DNA of 64,000 bases from Solimicrobium silvestre (GCF_002976435.1 NZ_PUGF01000007.1:146619-210618); one strand, 5' to 3'. Positions 53,371 through 63,057 are shown, numbered from the stretch's first letter. Notes: a model not told the origin generated them from the letters alone. Program-made: numbers and translations.

Positions 53371-54228
53371 ATGAACTCACCTGCCACGAAGCCCATTTGT
53401 AACGCGATGACGATCGACGTGGAAGATTATTTCCAAGTATCGGCATTTGCCAACCACATTTCTCGCGACAGCTGGCCTTCGCAAACCTGCCGCGTCGAAC
53501 GCAATGTAGATTTGATTTTAGGCTTGCTCGATGCGGCACAAGTTAACGCCACATTTTTCACATTAGGCTGGATCGCAGAACGCTATCCGGCCATGATAAA
53601 AAAAATCGTCGCGGGCGGCCATGAATTAGCCAGCCACGGCTACGGACACTTACGCGTTTCCGATCAGTCTGAAGCGGAATTCATGGAAGATATCAGCAGC
53701 AGCAAACATCTGTTAGAAGATTTAGGCGGGCAAAAAATACTTGGCTATCGCGCACCGAGTTTTTCAATCGGTACCAAAAACCTGTGGGCTCTAGATACGT
53801 TGCTTAAAGCAGGCTATCGCTACAGCTCCAGCATTTATCCAATCAAACATGACCACTATGGCATGCCAGATGCACCGCGTTTTGCGTTCTACCCGAACGG
53901 TGCCGATGGCCTGCTGGAGCTGCCGATTACCACCGTGCGTATTATGCAAAGAAACTACCCAGCTGGCGGCGGCGGTTTTTTTCGTTTATTACCGTACCCA
54001 ATATCCCATTGGCTGATACAGCGGGTTAACCAGCAAGACAAACAGCCGGGTATTTTTTATTTCCACCCTTGGGAAGTCGACCCAGATCAGCCGCGTCAAC
54101 AAAATATTGGGCTAAAAACCCGCTTTCGCCATTATGTAAACCTGTCCCGCACCGAATCGCGATTAAAGTCATTGACGCGCGATTTCAAATGGGGTCGCAT
54201 GGATAAAATTTTTTTGACAAAATCATGA
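53371..54228 (+). CDS. XrtA-associated polysaccharide deacetylase
   Basis: A 285-residue NodB-fold enzyme. The catalytic/metal motif is MTIDVEDYFQVSAF (Asp-Val-Glu-Asp) near residue 10, and the metal His pair is in HELASHGYGH. The C-terminal DUF3473-type region contains FYFHPWEVDPDQPRQ. It removes acetyl groups from N-acetyl sugars of the growing EPS and so introduces positive charge. The stop overlaps the next start by 4 bp (ATGA). Confidence 0.9.
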   Translation: MNSPATKPICNAMTIDVEDYFQVSAFANHISRDSWPSQTCRVERNVDLILGLLDAAQVNATFFTLGWIAERYPAMIKKIVAGGHELASHGYGHLRVSDQSEAEFMEDISSSKHLLEDLGGQKILGYRAPSFSIGTKNLWALDTLLKAGYRYSSSIYPIKHDHYGMPDAPRFAFYPNGADGLLELPITTVRIMQRNYPAGGGGFFRLLPYPISHWLIQRVNQQDKQPGIFYFHPWEVDPDQPRQQNIGLKTRFRHYVNLSRTESRLKSLTRDFKWGRMDKIFLTKS

Positions 54229-55328
54229 ATACCGTCACTGAAAACGCACTCCAAAGCTTTAGCGCTCCTGATAGCGATCTTGACAGGGCTGCCAATAGCG
54301 CCCCGCTTATTATCAAACTCATGCAAGCAAACGACACGCAACGTTGGGACGAGTTTGTGCAGCGCTGCCCGGATGCTACTTTTTTTCATCGGGCCGGATG
54401 GCAATCCGTAATAGAACGTGCGTTCGGACATAGAACATGGTTTTACTACGCTGAGTCCGGCGATGAAATCATCGGCGTTTTACCGTTGGCGGAGATCAAG
54501 AGCGCTTTATTTGGTCATTCACTTTGCTCGCTGCCCTTTTGCGTGTACGGCGGTGTCGCCAGTGAATCTTCGGCGGCCAAGCTTGCATTAACGCAGAAAG
54601 CCCAAGAGCTGGCGGCGTTGTTAAAGGTTGGTTATCTGGAGTACCGCAATATTCAACCGCAAAACCCGTCTTGGCACGGCAAAGATCTGTATGTTACGTT
54701 CCGCAAGGAAATCGATCCTGATGAAGAAAAAAATATGCTGGCGATTCCACGCAAACAAAGGGCGATGGTACGCAAAGGAATCAAGGCTGAATTACACAGT
54801 GAACTTGATCAAGGCATAGAGCGCTTCTTCCATGCTTACGCCAGCAGCGTACACAGACTAGGTACACCCGTTTTATCCAAACAATTCTTCCGATTATTGA
54901 AAGAAGTATTCGCTGAGGATTGTGAGGTGCTGACGATCACTAAAGACAGCCGGGTCATTGCTAGCGTCATGAGTTTTTACTTCAGAGATGAAGTGCTTCC
55001 GTATTACGGTGGCGGTACTGCCGAAGCCCGTGAAGTCGCGGGCAATGATTTTATGTATTGGGAACTGATGCGCCGCGCCTGCGCCAGAGGCTATAAAATT
55101 TTCGATTTCGGGCGCAGCAAGCGCGGCACCGGCTCCTTCGATTTCAAAAAAAACTGGGGCTTTGAACCGCAACCGCTGTATTACGAATATCAATTGCACG
55201 CATCAAACGCGGTTCCCGACAACAATCCCCTGAATCCGAAGTACCAACTATTCATCAAAATGTGGCAGCGCTTGCCCTTGTCGGTAGCTAATTTCATTGG
55301 GCCGCACATTGTGAAGAATCTGGGATGA
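54225..55328 (+). CDS. XrtA-associated FemAB-like acyltransferase
   Basis: A 367-residue FemAB/GNAT-fold protein. RWDEFVQRCPDATFFHRAGWQ near residue 40 is the family entry motif. IPRKQRAMVRKGIKA and the C-terminal FDFGRSKRGTGSFDFKKNWG are also typical. Family members attach amino acids or acyl groups. Here an amino-acid decoration of the EPS is a reasonable inference. It overlaps both neighbours by 4 bp, so it is translationally coupled. Confidence 0.87.
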   Translation: MNTVTENALQSFSAPDSDLDRAANSAPLIIKLMQANDTQRWDEFVQRCPDATFFHRAGWQSVIERAFGHRTWFYYAESGDEIIGVLPLAEIKSALFGHSLCSLPFCVYGGVASESSAAKLALTQKAQELAALLKVGYLEYRNIQPQNPSWHGKDLYVTFRKEIDPDEEKNMLAIPRKQRAMVRKGIKAELHSELDQGIERFFHAYASSVHRLGTPVLSKQFFRLLKEVFAEDCEVLTITKDSRVIASVMSFYFRDEVLPYYGGGTAEAREVAGNDFMYWELMRRACARGYKIFDFGRSKRGTGSFDFKKNWGFEPQPLYYEYQLHASNAVPDNNPLNPKYQLFIKMWQRLPLSVANFIGPHIVKNLG

Positions 55329-56587
55329 GGGACAAGATGACTAAGCCAGCCAAGGAAAATTTGCTGCTGCTGGTGCACCGTATTCCCTTTCCTCCGAACA
55401 AGGGGGACAAAATACGCTCCTTCCATTTACTGAAACACTTGCTTCTCAACTATCAGGTGCATCTGGGTTGTTTTATTGATGACGACAACGACAGGCAGTA
55501 TGTAAATACCGTCAAAGAAATGTGCGGCGAGTCCTATTTCGGTGCACTACATCCGCTCAAAGCAAAAGTGCGCAGCCTCGGCGCGCTGCTGTCAAATCGC
55601 CCGCTCTCGCTGGATTACTACCGCGATAAGCAAATGCAAGAATGGGTCGACGCCACCTTGAGCAAACATCAGATACAGCGGGTCGTGGTGTTTTCATCGG
55701 CAATGGCGCAATTTATAGAACATGTAACTCAGGCACGGCGAGTCATTGACTTCGTCGACGTAGATTCAGACAAATGGCTGCAATACGCGGGCAAAAAAAT
55801 CTGGCCGATGAGCTGGCTTTACCAAAGAGAAGGTACACAGTTACTCAACTACGAACGCAGGGTGGCGCGGGAATGTGACGTATCCCTTTTCGTTTCCGAA
55901 ACAGAAGCCAACCTATTCAAACGCCTGGCACCTGAAAGTAGCGCAAAGATCGATTTTTTTAACAACGGTGTTGACACTGACTATTTCTCACCCGAGTTAA
56001 CACATGCTAATCCCTACAACGCAGGTCAGCAGGTTATCGTTTTCACTGGCGCAATGGATTATTGGCCGAATATCGACGCAGTCCAATGGTTCGCACAAGA
56101 AGTACTCCCGCTGATACGTGAACGCAACCCAACGGCCTGTTTCTACATCGTCGGAACACGACCGAGTGACGCAGTAAAAAATCTGACCCGGCAACCGGGA
56201 GTACACGTAACCGGTTCAGTCCCCGACGTGCGCCCTTACCTTGCACACGCACGCGTTGTCGTTGCGCCATTGCGTATCGCACGCGGTATCCAGAACAAAG
56301 TATTAGAAGCGATGGCGATGGCCAAAACGGTACTGGTATCCGCTCAGGCGTTAGAAGGAATTGAAGCGGAGCTTGGCCGTGATTTATTAATGGCGCAGAA
56401 CGCGGCGCAATTTGCGGGCTATGCCTGTCTGGTTTTGGACGGCAAACAGGAAGAGCTGGGGTCGGCTGCGCGCGCCAAAGTGCTGGCACGTTATAACTGG
56501 ACAGCTAATCTGTCCCGTGTTGATGCATTGCTTGACCCGGATAGAAGTGAATCTTCCAACATAAATTCACAAGAGCAAAGGTACTAA
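55325..56587 (+). CDS. XrtA-system glycosyltransferase, GT4 (TIGR03087-like)
   Basis: A 420-residue GT-B enzyme. N-terminus LLLVHRIPFPPNKGDKIRSF, the donor-site segment VVAPLRIARGIQNKVLEAMAMA, and ATG overlapping the previous stop (ATGA). An ATG at 55337 with AGGGA upstream is an alternative start, four codons shorter. It transfers a sugar to the lipid-linked EPS intermediate. The linkage is unknown. Confidence 0.87.
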   Translation: MRDKMTKPAKENLLLLVHRIPFPPNKGDKIRSFHLLKHLLLNYQVHLGCFIDDDNDRQYVNTVKEMCGESYFGALHPLKAKVRSLGALLSNRPLSLDYYRDKQMQEWVDATLSKHQIQRVVVFSSAMAQFIEHVTQARRVIDFVDVDSDKWLQYAGKKIWPMSWLYQREGTQLLNYERRVARECDVSLFVSETEANLFKRLAPESSAKIDFFNNGVDTDYFSPELTHANPYNAGQQVIVFTGAMDYWPNIDAVQWFAQEVLPLIRERNPTACFYIVGTRPSDAVKNLTRQPGVHVTGSVPDVRPYLAHARVVVAPLRIARGIQNKVLEAMAMAKTVLVSAQALEGIEAELGRDLLMAQNAAQFAGYACLVLDGKQEELGSAARAKVLARYNWTANLSRVDALLDPDRSESSNINSQEQRY

Positions 56588-56588
56588 T

Positions 56589-58145
56589 GTGGACGCCGCA
56601 ATAAAAATTGAAGCTAATTACTGGAAAATATTAGCTAAAGGATTAGCTATTGTTGCGGCATTCATTGCGCCCTTCCTGATCTATTTCAGCACCACCACCT
56701 CAATCATCTCAATCTGGAATAGCTCAGAAACGTTCGCACACGGCTATATCATCCTGCCCATCAGCCTGTGGCTAATATGGCGCCGCAGACAGGCTTTAGC
56801 GCTGCTCCCTATCCAACCGTTTTGGCCGGGTCTGGCACTAATCTTGGTAGCTGGCGCCGGATGGATGCTAGCTGATTTAGGCGATGTGCAAGTGGTGCGC
56901 CAGTACAGCTTTGTTGCGCTGCTACCGCTCACAGTCTTGGTCATACTCGGCTGGCGCATGGCGCTGACAATGGCTTTTCCTCTCTGTTTTTTAATGCTGG
57001 CCGTACCTTTCGGCGACGTGTTTATCGAACCGCTGATCAACTTCACTGCCGACTTTACCGTCGCAGCACTACAAATGACCGGCATCCCGGTGCTGCGTAA
57101 TGGAACTAGCTTTTCCCTCCCAAGCGGTAACTGGCAGGTTGCCGAAGCATGTAGCGGCGTGCGCTATTTAATTTCCTCATTTACCCTCGGCTGCCTCTAT
57201 GCCTACCTGACTTATCACTCATGGAAGAAGCAACTGATTTTTGTTGTCATGGCCATTATCGTTCCCATCTTCGCCAATGGCGTGCGTGCCTACCTGATCG
57301 TAATGCTGGGCCACCTGAGCGGCATGACACTGGCAGTCGGTGTAGACCATATAATCTACGGCTGGCTATTCTTCGGTCTAGTGATGTTTTTGATGTTCTG
57401 GATAGGTAATTATTGGCGCGACGATAATGATAAAGCTGGGTCGGCAATGGCGATCAATCATCTGACTGGAACAGCCGGCGCAACGACTTATCAAGTAATG
57501 GCAGCTACAGCGGCAGTTATCATTTGTCTCGCCATCTGGCCGTTGTACGCCAACTATATTACCCGTGCCAACCACAACCCCGTCATCGCCCGTTTAGATA
57601 ATTTTCAGTCCGACTGGCCAAAAACCAGTTCGTTTACCGACTGGAGTCCAAGCTACCTGCCTGACAGCACAGAACTCAACCAGTCTTATGCCAAGGATGG
57701 TCATCAAATTAATTTACTGGTGAAGTACTACCGCAACCAAACCCATGACACGGCGCTCATCAGCAGCAACAACCGCATGATCCGTGACGGCGAAGAGTTG
57801 TGGATCAAGACCAGCACAATCACCCGCGATGAAAAATTTAACGGCATCAACCTAGGCGCAGCCCGTACCTTATCGGTAAGTGAAGCGCAAATCAAAAGCA
57901 GTAGCGAACATTTGCTAGTCTGGTCCTGGAATTGGATTAGCGGCCAATTCATCGTCAATAATTATCTGGGCAAAATATTACAAACCCGGGATAAATTACG
58001 AATAGCCGGCGACGATGGTGCCGCAGTAATCTTGTCGGCTCCCTATACTGAAAATCCAGAAGAAGCGCGCTTAGTATTGCGGCGGTTCCTGAGCACGAAT
58101 CTGGACAGAATCGAAGCAACGCTGAATGCCAATCGAAAGCCATGA
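56589..58145 (+). CDS. xrtA: Exosortase A (XrtA/EpsH) fused to EpsI
   Basis: A 518-residue protein. Residues ~1-290 form the multi-helix exosortase core. It has the catalytic Cys188 in EACSGVRYLISS and the conserved Arg233 and His242 in GVRAYLIVMLGH. Residues ~300-518 match the EpsI-type (DUF3485) periplasmic domain. It cleaves PEP-CTERM signals, such as that of the 34414 gene product, at the membrane. The start is GTG, two bases after the previous stop. Two-domain length (~520) identifies the fusion. Confidence 0.93.
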   Translation: MDAAIKIEANYWKILAKGLAIVAAFIAPFLIYFSTTTSIISIWNSSETFAHGYIILPISLWLIWRRRQALALLPIQPFWPGLALILVAGAGWMLADLGDVQVVRQYSFVALLPLTVLVILGWRMALTMAFPLCFLMLAVPFGDVFIEPLINFTADFTVAALQMTGIPVLRNGTSFSLPSGNWQVAEACSGVRYLISSFTLGCLYAYLTYHSWKKQLIFVVMAIIVPIFANGVRAYLIVMLGHLSGMTLAVGVDHIIYGWLFFGLVMFLMFWIGNYWRDDNDKAGSAMAINHLTGTAGATTYQVMAATAAVIICLAIWPLYANYITRANHNPVIARLDNFQSDWPKTSSFTDWSPSYLPDSTELNQSYAKDGHQINLLVKYYRNQTHDTALISSNNRMIRDGEELWIKTSTITRDEKFNGINLGAARTLSVSEAQIKSSSEHLLVWSWNWISGQFIVNNYLGKILQTRDKLRIAGDDGAAVILSAPYTENPEEARLVLRRFLSTNLDRIEATLNANRKP

Positions 58146-58154
58146 GTTGAAATC

Positions 58155-59342
58155 ATGTCAGCAATAATCAACCCCGCACCCTTGGTAGTGCACCTTATTT
58201 TCCGTCTGGATTTTGGCGGGCTTGAGACATTACTCGTCGAGTGCGTCAACCATATTCCACCGAATCGCTATCGCCACGCAATCATTTGCCTAACTGACTT
58301 TACCGAATTTTCCAACAAAATCACACAACCAGGAGTAGAGATTTATGCGCTACATAAACCTCCAGGATTAGGGTTTGATATTCATATCGCGTTATGGAAA
58401 TTATTGAGAAAATTGCGTCCAACAATTCTACACACCTACAATCTGGCGACGATAGAATATACCTTTACCGCAGCGTTAGCGGGCGTACCGATACGCATAC
58501 ATGCGGAACACGGGCGCGACATGGCCGACCCAGAAGGGAAAAATACCAAGCATAACTTTTTGCGCCGCCACCTAGCCCCATTAATTGATCGTTATGTACC
58601 AGTATCAAGCGACCTGCAACAATGGCTAACAAAGGTTGTGCGCATCCCCGTCGCTAAGCAATTGCTAATCAATAATGGCGTCGACACAGAAAAATTTCAG
58701 CCCAACAAATCAGTATCGATACCAGCGTCACCCTGGACATCAGAACACCTTGTTATCGGCACCGTAGGACGAATTCAAGACATCAAAAACCACAGCGGCT
58801 TAGTGCGTTCTTTTCAACGCTTGCAGCAGCTATTACCACAGCACAAAGATAGATTAAGACTCAGCATAATTGGCGATGGCCCATTGCTACCAACACTAAA
58901 AATGCAGGTAGAGGCCGCCGGTTTGAGCAATGTGGTCTGGCTACCTGGCGCACGCGCAGACGTTACCGAATTAATGCACAGCTTCACACTATTTACCTTA
59001 CCGTCATTAGCCGAAGGCACACCGGTAACACTACTAGAAGCAATGGCCTGCGGCCTGCCGGTAGTAGCATCACACGTAGGCGGCATTCCAGAAGTGATTA
59101 GCGACCAAATTCATGGCAGCTTAGTACCCGCCGCTGATGAGGAAGCGCTGGCAAATGCACTTGCAAACTATATAAAGCAACCTGAGCTTGCAACACGGCA
59201 TGGCGCAGCTGCATGCATCCGAATAGAACAAAAATACAGCCTGACGTCGATGTTAAATGCCTATACCAATTTGTACGATGTATTGTGCAAAGAAAAATTT
59301 AAGCATGTGCCATTAGCTCATGTAATACCCAGAGCTGATTGA
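58155..59342 (+). CDS. XrtA-system glycosyltransferase, GT4 (TIGR03088-like)
   Basis: A 395-residue GT-B enzyme. The acceptor-side motif is FGGLETLLVECVNHIP, with HAEHGRDMADP. Donor-site motifs are TVGRIQDIKNH and SLAEGTPVTLLEAMACGLPVVAS (pieces), then GGIPEVISD. It follows the exosortase gene by 9 bp and belongs to the core operon. Second of the two glycosyltransferases visible in the locus. Confidence 0.88.
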   Translation: MSAIINPAPLVVHLIFRLDFGGLETLLVECVNHIPPNRYRHAIICLTDFTEFSNKITQPGVEIYALHKPPGLGFDIHIALWKLLRKLRPTILHTYNLATIEYTFTAALAGVPIRIHAEHGRDMADPEGKNTKHNFLRRHLAPLIDRYVPVSSDLQQWLTKVVRIPVAKQLLINNGVDTEKFQPNKSVSIPASPWTSEHLVIGTVGRIQDIKNHSGLVRSFQRLQQLLPQHKDRLRLSIIGDGPLLPTLKMQVEAAGLSNVVWLPGARADVTELMHSFTLFTLPSLAEGTPVTLLEAMACGLPVVASHVGGIPEVISDQIHGSLVPAADEEALANALANYIKQPELATRHGAAACIRIEQKYSLTSMLNAYTNLYDVLCKEKFKHVPLAHVIPRAD

Positions 59343-59410
59343 AATATGTATGTGTTGTAGTTGACGTTGCCTTTGACGTTGGTTTTGACCTACCCCCACT
59401 TCTAGTTCGG

Positions 59411-59640
59411 CCGGTTTTTCTAAGGAAAAAAGGATCAGAAAGGTTCGTTGTTTGAGCGTAGCGAGTTTCGAACTTTTCCCTTTTTTTCTTAGAAAAATCG
59501 GGGTTTCCGAAATAGCGTGGTCGCCTTTTTTGGGTTACCTTTTTTGGCGAAGCAAAAAAGGTAACTAGCCGCCGGTGTAGCAGGGGTTTTGAGTGGCATG
59601 CCACTCACCTGCGGAACGGTCTCCGCATGCAGGCGGAGAC
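59411..59640. repeat. Hairpin-rich intergenic block
   Basis: Four inverted repeats are stacked here. CCGGTTTTTCTAAG pairs with CTTAGAAAAATCGG (59411-59501). GTTACCTTTTTT pairs with AAAAAAGGTAAC (59534-59565). GAGTGGCATGCCACTC is a perfect palindrome (59591-59606). GTCTCCGC pairs with GCGGAGAC (59619-59640). The GGCGAAGCAAAAAAGG-type segment recalls intergenic repeats common in Burkholderiales. No gene is seen in 59343-59746. Confidence 0.6.
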
Positions 59641-59746
59641 TCCCTCCCTATAGGGATACAGGGTCTACCACCGGCCTACTGACCTTAAAAGTACCGCAGT
59701 AGCAGATTAATTTAAAAACCGACAAACTCAGGGAAACCCAAACATC

Positions 59747-61642
59747 ATGTGCGGAATAGTAGGAATATTTGACACCCAAGGCACCAGAGAAATAAACCGT
59801 CAAACCCTAAACAAAATGAACGAAAGCCAGCACCACCGCGGCCCGGACGAAGGTGAACTGCACCTGGAAACTGCTCTAGGAATGGGCCATCGCCGCCTAT
59901 CAGTAATTGATCTAGAGTCAGGCCAGCAACCCCTATTCAATGAAGACCGCAGCGTAGTAATCGTCTACAACGGCGAAATCTACAATTACCGCGAATTAAT
60001 GTCCGAGCTAATCCAACTAGGCCACAAATTCCACACCCGTTCCGACACCGAAGTGGTCGTACACGCCTGGGAAGAATGGGGCGAATCCTGCGTACATCAC
60101 TTCCGCGGCATGTTCGCTTTCGGCATATGGGATCGCAACCAGCAAACCCTATTCCTGGCGCGCGACCATGTAGGCGTCAAACCCATGTTCTACTCCTTAC
60201 TACCAGACGGTTTTTTCGTTTTCGGCTCAGAATTAAAATCGATCATGACCTTCCCTGCCCTATCGAGAAAATTAAACCCGCAAGCGGTAGAAGACTATTT
60301 CGCCTACGGCTACATACCCGAACCAAAAACTATTTTTAACAACGCCTACAAACTCAGCCCCGGCCATCACATCACAATCAAGGTAGGAGACAACTCAGTT
60401 CAGCAAGTCAAATATTGGGACTTACCTTTTAAAACAGAACCACCAAGAAGCGAGCAAGAGATAGCGCATGAGCTAATCGATCGCTTGCGCGACTCAGTAC
60501 AAAGCCAAATGGTTGCAGAAGTGCCGTTAGGCGCATTCCTGTCAGGCGGCGTTGACTCAAGCGCGGTCGTAGCAATGATGGCGCAAAAAAACAAAGAAGC
60601 CGTAAATACCTGCTCGATTGCATTTAACGACCCCGCCTATGACGAATCCCAGTTTGCCAACCAAGTCGCACAGCGCTATGAAACGACCCACCACACCAAC
60701 ACCGTGAGCATGGATGACTACGGCTTGATCGACACCCTGGCCCACTTATACGACGAGCCGTATTCCGACAGCTCGGCGATTCCGACTTACCGAGTTTGCC
60801 AGTTAGCGCGCAAACGAGTCACGGTGGCGTTATCCGGAGATGGCGGCGATGAAAATTTTGCCGGCTACCGCCGCTACCGCTATGCGATGGCAGAACAAAG
60901 CGTACGCTCGATACTCCCATCAGGGCTACGCAAACCGCTGTTTGGAACCCTAGGCAAACTCTATCCCAAAGCAGATTGGGCACCGCGCATGTTCCGCGCC
61001 AAAACAACTTTCGAGGCACTGGCTAACGATTTGGTAGAAGGCTATTTTCACGGCGTATCTATCATGCCGGACCGAGTGCGAGATCAATTATTCAACGACC
61101 AGTTCCGCACCGAACTGCAAGGTTACCGGGCAATTCAAGTCATGCAGGAACATGCCGCACTTGCGCCCACCGAAGACCCACTGTCGCTGATTCAGTATCT
61201 CGATTTTAAAACCTATTTACCCGGAGATATCCTAACCAAGGTCGACCGAGCCAGTATGGCGCATTCACTGGAAGTGCGCGTGCCGTTACTCGATCATACT
61301 TTTGTGGAATGGGTTTCCGGACTGCCGCCAACCATGAAGCTGCGCGGTGCTGAAGGTAAGTACATTTTCAAGAAATCGCTACAACCGTATCTGTCGGATG
61401 AAATTTTATATCGCGCTAAAAAAGGATTTTCAATCCCGCTAGCCGACTGGATTAGGGGCCCGTTACGCAGCAAAGTCAGAGCCGCCGTACTCAATCCGAT
61501 GATGCTGGATACCGGGATTTTTAATGAGCCGTATTTGCACCACATGCTGGAACAACATGAATCTGGCCTCAAGGATTACAGCGCACCATTGTGGTCGTTA
61601 CTGATGTTTGCTACGTTTTTGCGGGTAAGCGTTAATTCATAA
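59747..61642 (+). CDS. XrtA-associated asparagine-synthase-like amidotransferase
   Basis: A 631-residue protein. The glutaminase domain begins with catalytic Cys2 (MCGIVGIFD). The C-terminal synthetase domain carries the ATP-binding PP-loop GAFLSGGVDSSAVV near residue 270. It matches the exosortase-A-linked AsnB family, which probably amidates uronic acids of the EPS. That would fit the hexosaminuronate predicted from the 39930-42285 genes. AGGGAAA precedes the ATG. The hairpin-rich block separates it from the glycosyltransferase gene. Confidence 0.9.
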   Translation: MCGIVGIFDTQGTREINRQTLNKMNESQHHRGPDEGELHLETALGMGHRRLSVIDLESGQQPLFNEDRSVVIVYNGEIYNYRELMSELIQLGHKFHTRSDTEVVVHAWEEWGESCVHHFRGMFAFGIWDRNQQTLFLARDHVGVKPMFYSLLPDGFFVFGSELKSIMTFPALSRKLNPQAVEDYFAYGYIPEPKTIFNNAYKLSPGHHITIKVGDNSVQQVKYWDLPFKTEPPRSEQEIAHELIDRLRDSVQSQMVAEVPLGAFLSGGVDSSAVVAMMAQKNKEAVNTCSIAFNDPAYDESQFANQVAQRYETTHHTNTVSMDDYGLIDTLAHLYDEPYSDSSAIPTYRVCQLARKRVTVALSGDGGDENFAGYRRYRYAMAEQSVRSILPSGLRKPLFGTLGKLYPKADWAPRMFRAKTTFEALANDLVEGYFHGVSIMPDRVRDQLFNDQFRTELQGYRAIQVMQEHAALAPTEDPLSLIQYLDFKTYLPGDILTKVDRASMAHSLEVRVPLLDHTFVEWVSGLPPTMKLRGAEGKYIFKKSLQPYLSDEILYRAKKGFSIPLADWIRGPLRSKVRAAVLNPMMLDTGIFNEPYLHHMLEQHESGLKDYSAPLWSLLMFATFLRVSVNS

Positions 61643-61671
61643 GGAAATTTTTTGAAAACACCCATAAACGA

Positions 61672-62497
61672 GGCACTGTCAGGTTAACTTTGAAATAAAT
61701 GCAGGTTAAAAATTTCGACGAAAAATACTTACTTTGGACGGCATTTATTGAAATGTGAAGCCAGAATGCACTATTTCATTCCATTGAATAAACCTCTGGC
61801 GCATGATTTCACGATAGTTTTTAACCGACAGTAAATGTCGGCCTGGGCAGAAAAATGATGCAATCGCGCTATAGCTCGCTAAGAATCGTTGGGCTTGTCC
61901 GGCTAATTTAAATCCACGCATTCGCCGTTCGCGCTCGCGGGTTGGTTAATGCGAATTCTCGGCACGATTAGTTGCGCCTTTATCTTGGACGTGTTTAACC
62001 CCAGGCATTATTTCAGCCTTGGCTGCTGCGTAGCTTCGCAATTTGTCGGTAATGATGACACGTGGAATGTAGTGCAATTTTTTGAGTAATTTGCGAAAGA
62101 ACTTTTTTACGGCGTATTTATTACGACGTGGCTGAACTAAAATATCCAATATTTCACCATCTTGATCGACGGCGCGCCAAAGATAGTGTGATTTGCCGTT
62201 TATAGAAAGGTACACTTCATCAAGATGCCAGTAATCATTGGGTCTGTTTGATCGAGCGCGCAACCGTTTTGCATAGATACCACCAAATTTTTGCGACCAG
62301 TCGCGTATGGTTTCATAGAAGACGATCACACCACGTTTGCCCATCATTTCTTCAATATCACGGTAACTTAAAGAAAAACGAAAGTAGAGCCAAACACAGT
62401 GGCTGATGATTTCAGAGGGAAATCGACGACGAAAATAAAGAGGTTTTGATGAATTCATGCAACATCATAAATCGTTCTCAATTAACCTGACAGTACC
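61672..62497 (-). mobile_element. IS6-family insertion sequence (826 bp)
   Basis: Ends are GGCACTGTCAGGTTAA (61672-61687) and its near-complement TTAACCTGACAGTACC (62482-62497), with one mismatch. The single transposase gene is on the minus strand. The 8 bases outside each end (ATAAACGA and TGATATTT) differ, so no target duplication remains, which suggests an old or recombined insertion. Confidence 0.85.
61745..62458 (-). pseudogene. IS6-family transposase with one internal stop
   Basis: The frame from ATG (62458) encodes YFRRRFPSEIISHCVWLYFRF and the DDE triad: Asp in WHLDEVYLSI, Asp in IITDKLRSY and Glu in NRAENSH. A TAA at 61946-61948 follows His, where the usual IS6 sequence has Gln (CAA) before PTRERERRMRGF. 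The same frame continues for 67 more codons (GQAQRFLASYSAIASFFCPG, ending SGFTFQ) to TAA at 61745. One C-to-T change thus breaks an otherwise full-length 237-residue protein. Confidence 0.88.
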
Positions 62498-62690
62498 TGA
62501 TATTTCCATCGCAATTGCGATCTGTATCCATCGAAATTAAAAATAGTATTTTAATACGCTTTTTTGATCTAATTTTGTTGCCCATATGCATTGAATAAGC
62601 CCCAAATAACGTGATTTGCCTGCCCTAGTTTTTACACACCATACGCACCTTACAATGTGCCTTGAAACCCGCATGAAATAAGGACTTTGC

Positions 62691-62728
62691 TGTAAACAAA
62701 AATAGTAATAAGCTAACTTTTGTTTACA
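62691..62728. repeat. TGTAAACAAAA inverted repeat
   Basis: TGTAAACAAAA (62691-62701) and TTTTGTTTACA (62718-62728) are perfect complements around 16 bases. A further TGTAAACA is at 62773-62780. It looks like a set of operator sites or a stem-loop. Nothing else is recognisable in 62498-62867. Confidence 0.45.
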
Positions 62729-62867
62729 ATTGATTTTAACTCACTGATTTCAAAGGATATTTTCCGCAAAAGTGTAAACACACCCATTTTTACGGGCACG
62801 CTGCGCCGTTCAAGAGACTAAAACGGCTAAACGATAAAATCAGGCAGCTGTACTTCGCCGCTAAAGG

Positions 62868-62907
62868 AAGCTCCCCACCCCCGACAGGGTTAGGGGAGCT
62901 TTTTTTA
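62868..62907 (+). terminator. Rho-independent terminator
   Basis: AGCTCCCC pairs with GGGGAGCT, followed by seven T. It is preceded by CTTCGCCGCTAAA, which recurs before the terminator at 63737. No gene that it would terminate is recognised upstream. Confidence 0.75.
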
Positions 62908-62997
62908 ATTAAATAACATATCTAACAAATCAACAATCAGCCGGAGCAAGGTCAGCAACAGTTTTATATTGTTACGCTTCGATGGACGACGGCTCAT
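62905..62997 (-). CDS. Possible 30-residue small hydrophobic protein
   Basis: ATG at 62995-62997, 8 bases after GGA. The product starts MSRRPSKRNN and continues with a leucine-rich hydrophobic helix ending LDMLFN. A basic head with a hydrophobic helix is typical of small membrane proteins. There is no family match, and the short length makes chance occurrence possible. Its upstream region holds a GATGCATTCC-type inverted repeat (62998-63037). Confidence 0.3.
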   Translation of the reverse strand: MSRRPSKRNNIKLLLTLLRLIVDLLDMLFN

Positions 62998-63057
62998 GAT
63001 GCATTCCTTTTCACTAGTTAAAAAAGGAAATGCATCCACGAAATAAAGTCGCCGACC

